Shown: positions 50,887-59,892, counted from the first letter of the stretch. The stretch is 64,000 nucleotides of DNA from Bacteroidia bacterium (GCA_030430205.1 JAUIGE010000002.1:124001-188000), one strand, 5' to 3'. Made by a program: numbers and translations. The notes: generated by a model from the letters alone, not told the origin.

Positions 50887-50981
50887 GAGGCGAGAATAGA
50901 GAACAGAGAATAGAGAACAGAGAAGCGAGACCAAAGTAATCTTCAATCTCTGCTCTCGCCTCTCTGCTCTCTGATCTCCTC
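50885..50981. repeat. Heptamer inverted arrays between convergent genes
   Basis: Arm 1: seven units from 50885, GAGAGGC, GAGAATA, GAGAACA, GAGAATA, GAGAACA, GAGAAGC, GAGACCA. Arm 2 (50947-50981): TCTCTGC, TCTCGCC, TCTCTGC, TCTCTGA, TCTCCTC, the reverse-complement type. It fills the space between the helicase stop and the convergent NTF2-like stop and could act as a two-way terminator. Confidence 0.85.
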
Positions 50982-51343
50982 TACATCGGATAAAAAAACT
51001 GCTCTTTCACAATCTTACCATCCTGTACTTCAAAGACACAAACTTCTTCCATTTTGTGGCGGCCACGGCCTTTCATGGTAGAGTCATTCCACATGGTGAC
51101 GGTGAAGTGGTTGCCAGCAACCATGGCGGTTTCGGAGCAACCTCCGCCATGCGCTTCTTCTACCATATCTCCCCACATGGCAGCTTTCTGTTTGATGGCG
51201 TCCATGCCCTCAGCGCGGTGGAAAGGCGTGCCTTCAGGCTCAATGCTAACCGCATTTTCTGCATATAAATCCTTGTAGGCTTCTTCAAATTTGCCTTGCT
51301 GCATGTAGGCGACATACTGATTTGCTACTTCTTGTGTAGTCAT
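50981..51343 (-). CDS. NTF2/SnoaL-like protein
   Basis: 120 residues of the NTF2-like fold: an N-terminal helix (VANQYVAYMQQGKFEEAYKD), FHRAEGMDAIKQKAAMWGD, then strands NHFTVTMWNDSTMKGRGRHK and VCVFEVQDGKIVKEQFFY. Small cone-shaped proteins of this type bind or isomerise small hydrophobic molecules; the ligand cannot be given. Monocistronic. Confidence 0.85.
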   Translation of the reverse strand: MTTQEVANQYVAYMQQGKFEEAYKDLYAENAVSIEPEGTPFHRAEGMDAIKQKAAMWGDMVEEAHGGGCSETAMVAGNHFTVTMWNDSTMKGRGRHKMEEVCVFEVQDGKIVKEQFFYPM

Positions 51344-51484
51344 TTGCTTTGTTGATTAAAGGGGTTAAAATAAAAAAATGGATACATCAGATTGCCTCCG
51401 ATGATCCTTTTCCTTGTCTTTCTCACTAAAATTCTTGTGATGATTGAGGGATAAAGGTAGGGAAAAAATGGGGCTTGGGGGCTA

Positions 51485-54370
51485 TTAATTTGTGTGGTTT
51501 TTTTTGCGAAAAAGAACCCATAATCCTATCCCAAACCCCAGGGCGAGGAGTAGCATTCCTGTTAAGCGTCCCATAGCACGGCTATTCCCCCCCCTATGCA
51601 GCGGCTGCATATTGCCCGAGGCCGTCAGTCCCGCCCAGAAGAAGGGATGGGCAAATTCCGGCTCGGCGGAGCCGATATATTCCAATCTCGCCTGCCGCAA
51701 GGCGGCATCTTTGCTGAGGCCAGCATCTAGCTGGCTGTAAAAGTCGGTCATGATCCGCGCCGTGGCGCGATCTTCCACGCTCCAGAGCGTGGTGACGAGG
51801 GCGCGTGCGCCCGCCTGGGTGAAAGCCCGTGCCAGGCTGATGACGCCTTCGCCATCCTGCAATTGGCCGAGGCCGCTTTCGCAAGCGCTGAGCACGACCA
51901 GCTCAGCTGGCAGATACGCTCTTGCCAACTCTGGCAGGGGAGCGAATGTATCGGCAAAAGCGAGCAGGGAGAGCCAGGGCTCATGGTCGTGCGCCTTGGC
52001 GTGCGTGGCGAGGTGGAGGATGTTGAAGCGCGCAGCGCTTTGGAGAAAGGCGGCTTTGCCAGCGGCCTCATCCAGCAGGACTTTGCCGCCCCAGATCTTG
52101 TGTATGTCTTCGACCTCCAGGCGGCTGTATTCCAGCCGCCCCCAGCTACCCGAGCGCAATTGCTCGATGCTTTGCTGGCTATTGCCGCCACCTTGCAGGG
52201 CGTTTTGAGGGGGACTTTTTCCGGCGAAAGGCGCGATAGCGAGAAGTTTAGAGGCTTTTTGACTGCTTTCTCTTTCCATTTGTTCATACAGGACAGTAGC
52301 CGAATAGGCATAGCTGAGCTGATATGTATGGATGAGGTAAGGCAGGCTTTGCCAATCCTTTTCCCCCAAAGCAAGGGAGTCTGTCAGAAGTGCCTCAAAT
52401 GGCAAAAAACTGAGAATGCCCTCTGGCATGATGATTAATTTTTCGGGTAAGTCTTTTTCCCATTCATCAAAAAGGAAGGAGTACAAAGCAAAAGCCTCTT
52501 GCTGGTACTGCGTCCGGAAGTTTTGCCGAATGTGCGGCAGGCTATCGCACAACCCATGTGTCAGTTTGCCGCTTTCACAGCCGCTTCTCAATGTCCAGTA
52601 GCCAAACAGGCTGGAGCGAAAGCGGGAAATTTTTTGTTTGAAATCTGAGGGCAAAGCCTTTCGCATGAAAAAGAGCTTGTCCTTCCTGATTTGGATTACA
52701 TACATCCATGTATTGCCCAAAAAGTAATTGAGCAGCGCCTCATTAGGCGAATTCAACAATTTGCACCGCAGGCTGTCGGGTTCATGGGGAGACGCCATCT
52801 GTTGCATACGGAAGTAGCCGGGATGGCTTTTTTTCAGGCCTGCCTGGTAGGTACGCAGGCGCTGAAGCGCCTGAAAACGTTGGGACTGGAGGCTTTCAAT
52901 CTGTCGCTGATCTTTTGCCTTTTGCGCTAAGAGCAACTCCTTTTCTATCCCGATCAATCTGTTTTGAAGCATTCGTTCCTGCTCTAGCCATTCACCTGAA
53001 ATTTCTTCCTGTGCTTTCAGCCTGTCTTTCAGCATGCGCTCTGCCAGGTAGGAAGCTTTGCTAAATTCCATCACTCGGAATGCCTGGGCGATCACTTTTT
53101 CATCTTTTGTTTCCTCCCACAAATCCCAATAAGCCGAGAGCGTGAGATCAAAAAGCAAATGAAAATGCTCTTTGTAAGAAAGCTTCCCCTCTACATTCTG
53201 ACTTGCTGTATACATGGCATGCAGGACTTCTATGGCACGCTCAAAGGTGCCGATAGCAGCATGCAGGTCTTTCAAATCATGGGATTGGTTGCGATAAAGC
53301 CACAGGAATGACAAGGCTTTATCCTGTAAAATATGCAGGCTTTCCAGTTTCAGATGGATGAGGGAGAGAGGGGGATTGAAAGTCAGAGAATCTGCCGGAA
53401 AATTGGGAATACTCATGGCAAAAGCCCGCTGGCAATAGCGGATAGAAGCGTCATAGTCGTGTTCCTGTCCGGCAATATTTGCAAGCTGGGCATTGTTGCT
53501 GATGATGAGGCGCATATCGTCTATGGATGCGGCCAGCACCAGCGAGCGTTCATAGGCATTTTTTGCTTTTTCGACCTCTCCAGTGGCCCAGTAGGCATGG
53601 CCCAGGTTGGTCGTGACCACGGCTTCCTGGTCGACGCGTCCGCTTCCCTGATGATAAGCGATGAGCTTATGGTACTCGGGGATGCCCTCGCTGGGCGCGG
53701 CATAGCGCGCGATATTCATGCGGGCAACGGCCTGCATGGCAGGGCGACCTTCCAGCATGTACATGGCTTTGCGGTAGAAAGTCAGGCCTTTCTCTATGCT
53801 ATCCAGTTCGACATAACAATTGCCCAGGTTGTTGTTGATGCGGGCCTGTCCGATGCGGTCATCGAGCTGCTGAAAGAGGGCCATGCCATGGTAGAAATGA
53901 AGGCTCGCTTCATGGTATTCGCCCATGTCTTTGAGCGCATTGCCGAGGCTGTTGTAGGTATCGCCAAGGCCCTGTATGTCTTTTTCGCGGGAAAAAATAT
54001 CGAGGGCCCGTCGGAAAGAAGCTAGCGCTTCGTCATATTTTCCCAGCCGGTCCTGGGCGCGGCCCAGGTTGCGGTATGCACGGCCTGCATATATGCCGTC
54101 GAGCAAGTCCACGGCCCGGGAAAAGGCAGTTTCTGCCTCCCGATAGGCCTGCCTTTTATTGAGCAATATTCTTCCCTGGCGGAAATAGGCTCTGCCCTCG
54201 ATGTAGGGACTTAATTCCTCCCTGAGCAGATTTTCTATAAGGGAAAAAGCCGAGTCTGGATATGCTTCCCATATACTGTCGGCAATAAGTATGGACGCAG
54301 GCAATGCAGCCCGTTGGGCTGGTAGCAGGCCGGAAATGCATAAAAGGCCGATCAGAAGGAGTCGGGGCAT
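51485..54370 (-). CDS. TPR-CHAT caspase-like protein with C-terminal membrane anchor
   Basis: 961 residues: signal peptide about 1-18, about nine TPR repeats (about 55-420; for example RAYRNLGRAQDRLGKYDEAL, DTYNSLGNALKDMGEYHEAS, ARINNNLGNCYVELDSIEKG), a coiled coil (about 450-540), a CHAT peptidase domain (about 600-915) and a C-terminal membrane helix (about 935-955) ending in basic residues. Catalytic His is in LHLATHA (H790) and Cys in LSACESG (C830), both present. CHAT proteases cut effector or structural proteins; with a signal peptide and tail anchor this one faces the periplasm. Its substrate is not identifiable here. Confidence 0.92.
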   Translation of the reverse strand: MPRLLLIGLLCISGLLPAQRAALPASILIADSIWEAYPDSAFSLIENLLREELSPYIEGRAYFRQGRILLNKRQAYREAETAFSRAVDLLDGIYAGRAYRNLGRAQDRLGKYDEALASFRRALDIFSREKDIQGLGDTYNSLGNALKDMGEYHEASLHFYHGMALFQQLDDRIGQARINNNLGNCYVELDSIEKGLTFYRKAMYMLEGRPAMQAVARMNIARYAAPSEGIPEYHKLIAYHQGSGRVDQEAVVTTNLGHAYWATGEVEKAKNAYERSLVLAASIDDMRLIISNNAQLANIAGQEHDYDASIRYCQRAFAMSIPNFPADSLTFNPPLSLIHLKLESLHILQDKALSFLWLYRNQSHDLKDLHAAIGTFERAIEVLHAMYTASQNVEGKLSYKEHFHLLFDLTLSAYWDLWEETKDEKVIAQAFRVMEFSKASYLAERMLKDRLKAQEEISGEWLEQERMLQNRLIGIEKELLLAQKAKDQRQIESLQSQRFQALQRLRTYQAGLKKSHPGYFRMQQMASPHEPDSLRCKLLNSPNEALLNYFLGNTWMYVIQIRKDKLFFMRKALPSDFKQKISRFRSSLFGYWTLRSGCESGKLTHGLCDSLPHIRQNFRTQYQQEAFALYSFLFDEWEKDLPEKLIIMPEGILSFLPFEALLTDSLALGEKDWQSLPYLIHTYQLSYAYSATVLYEQMERESSQKASKLLAIAPFAGKSPPQNALQGGGNSQQSIEQLRSGSWGRLEYSRLEVEDIHKIWGGKVLLDEAAGKAAFLQSAARFNILHLATHAKAHDHEPWLSLLAFADTFAPLPELARAYLPAELVVLSACESGLGQLQDGEGVISLARAFTQAGARALVTTLWSVEDRATARIMTDFYSQLDAGLSKDAALRQARLEYIGSAEPEFAHPFFWAGLTASGNMQPLHRGGNSRAMGRLTGMLLLALGFGIGLWVLFRKKNHTN

Positions 54371-54391
54371 GAAAGTAAGTTACTAAGATTG

Positions 54392-54423
54392 TTTGATTTA
54401 GAAAAGACATTGTACTATCTTTG
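54392..54423 (+). promoter_or_regulatory. Promoter of the DUF177-rpmF operon
   Basis: TTTG (54392-54395), a 20-bp spacer and TATCTTTG (54416-54423), 28 bp before the ATG at 54452. This also shows that an upstream in-frame TTG start at 54389 is not used. Confidence 0.8.
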
Positions 54424-54451
54424 CAGCCCCTTGGCAATTTTTGCTAAAACG

Positions 54452-54997
54452 ATGAAAAAGTCCTTTGAAAAAAAGTATGCTATTCATGTAGGTTCCATGA
54501 AGTATGGAGCCCATGAAGACCACTTAACCGTGGACCGGGAGTTCTTTGAGCATTTCGAAGAAAGAATGGTCGAAGACGGAGAAGTGGAAGTCCATCTTGA
54601 TATGTTTCGCTACGACACCCATGTAGATGTAAAGTTCAAGCTGGACGGTTATGTGGTACTCAATTGCGATCGCTGTCTGGAGCCTTATCAGTTCCCGATA
54701 TCCAGTGAGCAACGTATCATATATTCTTTTGATAAAGAGATGAGTTTTAAAGGCTATGAGGTCATGTATACAGACCCTTATGCCGCTTTTTTGAGCATTG
54801 TTCAGGAATTGTATGACTTCATCTCCATAGCTATCCCGCTTCGCAAAGTTCCTGAAGAAGACGTACACCAATGTGATCCCCAGGTGATTTCATACATACT
54901 GTCGGAAGAAGAAACTGGAAATTCGCAGGAAGAAGCGAGCGATGAGATAGACCCTCGCTGGGAAGCGTTGAAGAAATTGAGGAAACTTGGAAATTAG
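54452..54997 (+). CDS. DUF177 (YceD-like) protein upstream of rpmF
   Basis: 181 residues. DUF177/YceD family, which is linked to 23S rRNA maturation and is nearly always followed by rpmF, as here (36-bp gap). The family signature is visible as VLNCDRCLEPYQFPIS, with the two cysteines spaced C-x-x-C, followed by acidic strands (DKEMSFKGYE) and FISIAIPLRKVP. The C-terminus DPRWEALKKLRKL is typical of the family end. The ribosome-biogenesis role comes from family knowledge. Confidence 0.93.
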   Translation: MKKSFEKKYAIHVGSMKYGAHEDHLTVDREFFEHFEERMVEDGEVEVHLDMFRYDTHVDVKFKLDGYVVLNCDRCLEPYQFPISSEQRIIYSFDKEMSFKGYEVMYTDPYAAFLSIVQELYDFISIAIPLRKVPEEDVHQCDPQVISYILSEEETGNSQEEASDEIDPRWEALKKLRKLGN

Positions 54998-55033
54998 AAA
55001 ATTAACTTAGACAATAAATTAACATAGGAAATA

Positions 55034-55219
55034 ATGGCACATCCTAAACGGAAAATATCGAAGCAGCGTCGGAATAAGCGTCGTACACACCAAAAGCTGA
55101 GCAGCAGACCTTTTTACCTGGACCCCGTGACAGGTGAACCTACCCTGATGCACAGAGTTTGCCTGGAGAGCGGTCACTACCGCGGACGTCAGGTGATCGA
55201 AGCTTTGGATGAGGCGTAA
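55034..55219 (+). CDS. rpmF: 50S ribosomal protein L32
   Basis: 61 residues, very basic: MAHPKRKISKQRRNKRRTH then CLESGHYRGRQVIEA. Length and N-terminus are diagnostic of bL32. Only one cysteine is present, so it is the zinc-free form. Second gene of the DUF177 operon; the plsX-fabH genes that often follow are absent, and a terminator comes at 55253. Confidence 0.97.
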   Translation: MAHPKRKISKQRRNKRRTHQKLSSRPFYLDPVTGEPTLMHRVCLESGHYRGRQVIEALDEA

Positions 55220-55252
55220 TTTATCCTGTTAAAAGAAATTTTTTCTTTACTG

Positions 55253-55281
55253 AGGCCTTAGCTTTCGCTATGGCCTTTTTC
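55253..55281 (+). terminator. Terminator of the DUF177-rpmF operon, overlapping the convergent gene's end
   Basis: AGGCCTTAGC (55253-55262) pairs with GCTATGGCCT (55267-55276), one mismatch, loop TTTC, followed by TTTTTCTTG. It includes the last codons of the opposite-strand membrane-protein gene. Confidence 0.75.
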
Positions 55282-55974
55282 TTGTTTTAGCACTTTTAGC
55301 TGCCTGAGAGACAGGATATGCAGAAAATAAGCTGTCGGAACCAGCAGGCCGGGCAGCCATACATAGGGAAAAGTTGCAAGGAAGGCACTGGATGGTTTTT
55401 CTGTAAAAACCTGAAAAGAAGTCGGAGTCGAAAGGATGCCCGTCACGACTACGATAGTCAGCAAGATGATGCCCGCATAATTCCAGGCGACTGCTGTCCA
55501 AAGCGGCAAACGCTTTTTGACAAATACTAAATAGCCCAGCGGTATGGCCGTCAGCCCTACGAGTATATCAAAATTATAGCCTTCAAAAGTCATTCTTTCG
55601 TGAATGATTCCTTTCACGGCAAGTTGCCAAAGCACGATTTCCACAAACACCCGAAAAGTCTGCAGATAGATCACGCGGGTGGGCGAGATCGCCCGGGCAA
55701 AATCCCGAAAGCCTTTTAGAAAAAAGGTAGAGATGATCAACAAAAGCGGCACGCCTATCACCATAACAAAGCGCGGGGGCATGAGATGCCATTCCTCAAA
55801 ATATTCCTGATGCGCCTTGATCGCCAGAAACATCAACCAGCCAAGGCCCGCTACTGCTGAGATCGTCAGCAAGCCGCGAATATTGGAGTGATTCATGCCA
55901 TCCAGGCCATTGTTCATGATCTGAAGCAGGAGAAAGAATACAATCAGGGTAAGCAGAATGAAGAAGGTTCCCAT
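55258..55974 (-). CDS. Conserved multi-pass membrane protein of unknown function
   Basis: 238 residues from ATG 55974 (a TTG seven codons earlier is less likely). About seven hydrophobic segments: near 3-20, 35-53, 70-88, 105-123, 132-150, 160-182 and 205-225. Conserved-looking polar pieces are HQEYFEEWHLMPPRFVM and FRDFARAISPTRVIYLQTFR. No signature of a transporter or enzyme that I recognise. Its 3' end overlaps the rpmF terminator. Confidence 0.75.
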   Translation of the reverse strand: MGTFFILLTLIVFFLLLQIMNNGLDGMNHSNIRGLLTISAVAGLGWLMFLAIKAHQEYFEEWHLMPPRFVMVIGVPLLLIISTFFLKGFRDFARAISPTRVIYLQTFRVFVEIVLWQLAVKGIIHERMTFEGYNFDILVGLTAIPLGYLVFVKKRLPLWTAVAWNYAGIILLTIVVVTGILSTPTSFQVFTEKPSSAFLATFPYVWLPGLLVPTAYFLHILSLRQLKVLKQEKGHSES

Positions 55975-56043
55975 AATATCATAAATAAACCGCAAAGAAA
56001 GGCTTTATTTAGGAGAGATGGGAGGATAAATGCCAGCCTTTTC

Positions 56044-57492
56044 TCAATACTTCAACACCTTCATCAACTTCAGCTTCTCCTGTGAAAGATCTCTCAGCCG
56101 GACAAAGTATAAGCCTGCCGGATAAGCTGAAAGACTCAAAGTCGTTGCTTCCCTTAGCTCCTGATGCTGGAGCAATTGTCCCTTGATATTCCTGATTTCC
56201 AACTTGTATTCACCCGCAGGGAAATGCAGGTACACTTCGCCCGAAGTTGGATTGGGATACAGATGGACTTGATCCAGGCTTTTCTCCTCCTCTATCGCCA
56301 TAGCCGTGTTGATAACAGAAAGATTTCCATTTTCATCAAAAGGATCAGACCAGCGGCTATCCGTATAGACATCATTGCCGGAGAGGCTAAGCAGAAAAGC
56401 GACGATTGCATTTTGCTGCTGTGGGCTCAGCTGCAAGCGCTGCAAACGGCCATTGGGGCGGAGGCGCTGGTCGAGGGTGTTGAAATATAGCATGGAGTCG
56501 AGCAGTTCCTGCGGCAATTCATTGTAATGTGCGACCACCTGAGCCAGGCTTTTGAGCGCACCATTGTGCATAAAAGGGCCATTGAAACGGCCATTGGGAC
56601 CCATGAGATTGCGCAATGAAGGCGAGCGCTGATTGGTCAGGTCAATGCTTCCATCCAGGGCATGGATCATGCCGTTGTGGCCCGAATTGGGTGTGATGTC
56701 AAATTCCGGCGGCCTGTGGCAGGCCGCACAACCCGCGCCACCGCCTGTGCGAAAACCATTCGGATCAAACTGAGCTGGAGTCAAAAAGAGGTTTTTGCCC
56801 AGATTTTCCTGCATGCTAAAATTGGGGAAAAGGATCGCATCATTGGGGACCTGTGCCCGGCCCTGATCGTACTTCGAATCGAAGGACTGTATGCTCCGCA
56901 CAAATTGTGCAAGTGCGCGCTGCATACGCGCCTCCCTGATGGTGTAGTCGCCATAGATGGCGAAAAACAATTCCTGATAATAGGAGAGCTTCTCCATCTT
57001 CCTGATCAGCGAATCCAGGCCGGGATCGCCATTTTGTCCGCTGAAACCCATCTCTGCATGATCCTGGATAGGCATGGTGCTTTGCTGCTCCAGCGTGGCG
57101 GCACGCTCATCCCAGAAGAAGCGCTGCTCCTGCGCGAAGCGCGAGTTGATGATGCGCATCGAGTGCCTGCCTGTCACGCCATTGACACCCGCGCTTGCTA
57201 GAGCGGTATCCGAAAAACCGAGCGCTTGAATATGGCAACTCGCGCAGGCGATGGTATTGTTTACAGACAGTTTTTTATCATAAAAAAGAACCCTTCCCAA
57301 AGTGGCACCGAGATCGGTGATCTCGTTGTTGAGGGGCGTATTGTCCTTGGTGATGTAAGGAGGGAGCGGCTGGGCGGCGTAATTGTCCAGAGCGCCCAGG
57401 TCAATGACACCTGTGCCGGTAAGGGCGCGGGTCGCAGCGATGAAAATAAAAGCGAGGATGAAGCTGCCAAAGGTGAATAAGTATTTTTTCAT
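56044..57492 (-). CDS. Diheme cytochrome c peroxidase (MauG/CcpA family) with T9SS sorting domain
   Basis: 482 residues. Signal peptide about 1-24. Two heme c sites: CASCH (83-87) and CAACH (255-259), with family motifs LGRVLFYDKKLSVNNTIAC and the later GPFMHNGALKSLAQVVAHYN. It reduces H2O2 or oxidises a partner outside the inner membrane. The last ~85 residues are a T9SS type A domain (HLYPNPTSGEVYLHFPAG, IKGQLLQHQEL, PAGLYFVRLRD, KLMKVLKY), so the enzyme should reach the cell surface, which is unusual for a periplasmic peroxidase family. Confidence 0.9.
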   Translation of the reverse strand: MKKYLFTFGSFILAFIFIAATRALTGTGVIDLGALDNYAAQPLPPYITKDNTPLNNEITDLGATLGRVLFYDKKLSVNNTIACASCHIQALGFSDTALASAGVNGVTGRHSMRIINSRFAQEQRFFWDERAATLEQQSTMPIQDHAEMGFSGQNGDPGLDSLIRKMEKLSYYQELFFAIYGDYTIREARMQRALAQFVRSIQSFDSKYDQGRAQVPNDAILFPNFSMQENLGKNLFLTPAQFDPNGFRTGGGAGCAACHRPPEFDITPNSGHNGMIHALDGSIDLTNQRSPSLRNLMGPNGRFNGPFMHNGALKSLAQVVAHYNELPQELLDSMLYFNTLDQRLRPNGRLQRLQLSPQQQNAIVAFLLSLSGNDVYTDSRWSDPFDENGNLSVINTAMAIEEEKSLDQVHLYPNPTSGEVYLHFPAGEYKLEIRNIKGQLLQHQELREATTLSLSAYPAGLYFVRLRDLSQEKLKLMKVLKY

Positions 57493-57525
57493 AGGATGAT
57501 TTGCTAATAATAACCGCCGGAAGTA

Positions 57526-58746
57526 TTAGAAAGAAAAAACCAGGGAAGTAGAAGCTTTTTGTCCATAAGGTCTATGATAAAGGGATGCAGATGTGCGGAG
57601 ATTTTGTTGCATAGAAGCTGTCACCTCCCATGCCAGCAATGGCTTCAGCTGCACGCGGGCACCCCATTCTACAGCAAGTTGAGATAGATTCAAAGGCCCC
57701 TCATTGCTACGCAGGGGCTGGCTATAGACAAATTCCAGGGGCGGGAAAGGAGGCCGATTATCCCTGATTCTATAAGTTAGCCATGCTTCTTTCTCTATGG
57801 GTTTTTCCATAATGGCGGCTAAGCCAGCCAATACCTGTATCTTTTGGCTTTGCCAGAGGGCATAGCGGATACCGAGGGGAAGCTGCAGGCTTTTTTTGTA
57901 AAAAGTCGCTTCTATCAATTTGCTCTCCAACTGGAAAGGGCCTGCTGGCCCTGGCAATCTGGAACGCAAAAGATGTATTTTTTCTTCTGAAAAATGTGCT
58001 TCTGTCCTTTCCTGACGGAAACCCACTTGCAGCGCCATGCGCTGACTCAGCCAATACTCTCCCCGCAGGCCGATGGCCTGCCCCTTGAAAGGCTGAAGAT
58101 TTTCAGCCCGCATGTTCACAAGAGAAGCCTCAACGGCTATTCTGAAAGGCTGAGCCAGCTGTGTCCGGGACTCAAAAGAAGGCAATATGCGCCTGGGTTC
58201 AAGCCTGGGAAGGGATTCTCCTACAGACAGAGGTAGGGTAGTGGGTAAAAAAGCGAGTTTTTTCAGGTCGATGCTTGACGCAGAAATTTCTGTTGATTTT
58301 TTCTCCTTTTTATTTCCGCTTGTGGGTTGAGTTGAAGCAGGGACGAAATTCCCTTTTGAGGGGAGCTGACTTTGTGGGTTTGTTTCCTGAATTTTTGGTG
58401 CGGCTTTGATGTCAGGAGCCGGGCTGATTGTGCCGATCTCAGCCTCAGCCTTTACTGTTTGCTCAGTCAGCACTTTTAAGCTTTCAAATTCCTGTTTAGC
58501 CGTTTGCCATTGATAAAAGAAGAAAGCAGTGCTCCCCAGCAAAACAATGGCTGCAGCCATGCTGAGCCAGCTTTTGCCCGCCCAGAAGGCGGCCTTCAGG
58601 CCACCCCCGACCAGGCTGCCGCCTGCCGCCGTCCCCAGCAGATCGAGCTGCTGCTCCAGGCTTTGCCAGGCTCCTTCATCGAAGCCCAGGTCCCGGGGAC
58701 TTTCCATGCTCTCAATGAGCTTCTGTTGCAATTCCTTGTCAAACAT
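57526..58746 (-). CDS. Anti-sigma-like membrane protein with exported beta-rich domain
   Basis: 406 residues, starting at ATG 58746 inside the last 8 bp of the sigma-factor gene, so the two are translationally coupled. A short cytoplasmic N-terminus (FDKELQQKLIESMESPRDLG) is followed by one membrane helix (about 60-80, SWLSMAAAIVLLGSTAFFFY), a Pro/Ser/Thr-rich linker, then about 230 residues with barrel-like strands (AIGLRGEYWLSQRMALQVGF, SLQLPLGIRYALW, VEWGARVQLKPLLAWEVTAS). The position implies control of the sigma factor. The exported barrel-like part is not a standard anti-sigma sensor. Confidence 0.7.
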   Translation of the reverse strand: MFDKELQQKLIESMESPRDLGFDEGAWQSLEQQLDLLGTAAGGSLVGGGLKAAFWAGKSWLSMAAAIVLLGSTAFFFYQWQTAKQEFESLKVLTEQTVKAEAEIGTISPAPDIKAAPKIQETNPQSQLPSKGNFVPASTQPTSGNKKEKKSTEISASSIDLKKLAFLPTTLPLSVGESLPRLEPRRILPSFESRTQLAQPFRIAVEASLVNMRAENLQPFKGQAIGLRGEYWLSQRMALQVGFRQERTEAHFSEEKIHLLRSRLPGPAGPFQLESKLIEATFYKKSLQLPLGIRYALWQSQKIQVLAGLAAIMEKPIEKEAWLTYRIRDNRPPFPPLEFVYSQPLRSNEGPLNLSQLAVEWGARVQLKPLLAWEVTASMQQNLRTSASLYHRPYGQKASTSLVFSF

Positions 58747-59314
58747 GATCAAAATCAGGTTGGGCGTAAAGCTTCAGCACCATAGATTTCATTTTATTCT
58801 TTGCCTTTGCAAGATTCGATTTGGAAGCACCTACCGATATGCCCAGCTTCAGGGCTATCTCCGTATGCTTGTAGCCTTCCACCACATGCAGGTTGAAAAC
58901 CATGCGATAAGCAGGCGTTAGCTGCTGCACCAGCCGCATGATTTCATCATAAGAAAGCTGCGATATGATCCCGGAATCATGCATATCCACCTCCTGTGGA
59001 ATCTCCTCTATATCGGCCTGATAGTAATGCTTCTTCTGTTGCCGGTAGTGATCAATGGCAGCATTGATCAGGATGCGGCGCAGCCAGGCTTTAAATGGCT
59101 GTTTTTGAGTGTAATCAAAGCGGCTGATATGTTGAAAGACCTTTACAAACCCATCGTTTAGTATTTCCTTTGCCTCCTCTGATGTCTTGGCATAATGCAG
59201 GCAAATGGTGAGGCCATAGCCATAGTATTCCTTATACAATTGCTTCTGACTGGATCGGATGTCCTGCTTACAGCCCTCCAGTATATGCAAAAATTCTCGC
59301 TGAGATACTGCCAT
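58739..59314 (-). CDS. ECF-type RNA polymerase sigma factor
   Basis: 191 residues from ATG 59314 (an earlier in-frame start has a non-sigma-like extension). Region 2: YGYGLTICLHYAKTSEEAKE, ILNDGFVKVFQHISRFD then PFKAWLRRILINAAIDHYRQ. Region 4: LTPAYRMVFNLHVVEGYKHT then EIALKLGISVGASKSNLAKA. Typical of the large family of Bacteroidota ECF sigma factors paired with membrane anti-sigma proteins, here the overlapping downstream gene. Target genes not identifiable. Confidence 0.93.
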   Translation of the reverse strand: MAVSQREFLHILEGCKQDIRSSQKQLYKEYYGYGLTICLHYAKTSEEAKEILNDGFVKVFQHISRFDYTQKQPFKAWLRRILINAAIDHYRQQKKHYYQADIEEIPQEVDMHDSGIISQLSYDEIMRLVQQLTPAYRMVFNLHVVEGYKHTEIALKLGISVGASKSNLAKAKNKMKSMVLKLYAQPDFDHV

Positions 59315-59430
59315 GCGTTTGTTGCTTCCAGCACGGAAGGTGTAATCAAAAAGGTTGCCTGATGTGTGAAAAGGCCTTCGTGCTGGAGTATTAGATGCTG
59401 TTTTTGAAAAAAACTTGCATAGCAAAAAGT

Positions 59431-59892
59431 CTATTTCGCTTCAAACTTCGCCAGCAGCCGTGCCGTCTGCGCCTGCAAGCCTTTCCGAAAGAAAGGTGTC
59501 CAGCCAATCAGCAGGCCTTTCAGGCCCAGCGCCTGCCGCGCCCAGCGCCAGGAATCGAAGCGATCGCGATGATCGATGATCTTGCCCCCCTGAAAGCGAA
59601 AAGTCGCATGGATGATGTTGTGAACCCGACGGCCCGTCTGGGTGAAAGTATAGTGCGCCTCCCAGCGGGCTATGCCCATCTCGCCATCAAAAGCGATGTC
59701 AGAAGCGCTTACGCGAAAGTCTTTGCCTTTTTGGCTGTGGCAGAGCATGCGCCACATATTTTTGGCTTTTTCGCCATGAAGCTCGCCGAAGGCGGGGTCT
59801 TCGAAGGTGATATCGTCATGGTAGTGGGCTACCATCCGCTCTGCATCGAGGGCGGCGAAGGCCTGGTAAAAATCTTCAATTACGTCTTTCAT
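59431..59892 (-). CDS. NTF2/SnoaL-like protein
   Basis: 153 residues of the NTF2-like fold: VIEDFYQAFAALDAERMVAH, YHDDITFEDPAFGELHGEKA, ARWEAHYTFTQTGRRVHNII, FRFQGGKIIDHRDRFDSWRW. The HDDITFEDP and RFDSWRW patches match limonene-epoxide-hydrolase/SnoaL-like relatives. Small-molecule ligand unknown. It is 17 bp downstream of the TlpA-like gene and probably co-transcribed. Confidence 0.88.
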   Translation of the reverse strand: MKDVIEDFYQAFAALDAERMVAHYHDDITFEDPAFGELHGEKAKNMWRMLCHSQKGKDFRVSASDIAFDGEMGIARWEAHYTFTQTGRRVHNIIHATFRFQGGKIIDHRDRFDSWRWARQALGLKGLLIGWTPFFRKGLQAQTARLLAKFEAK

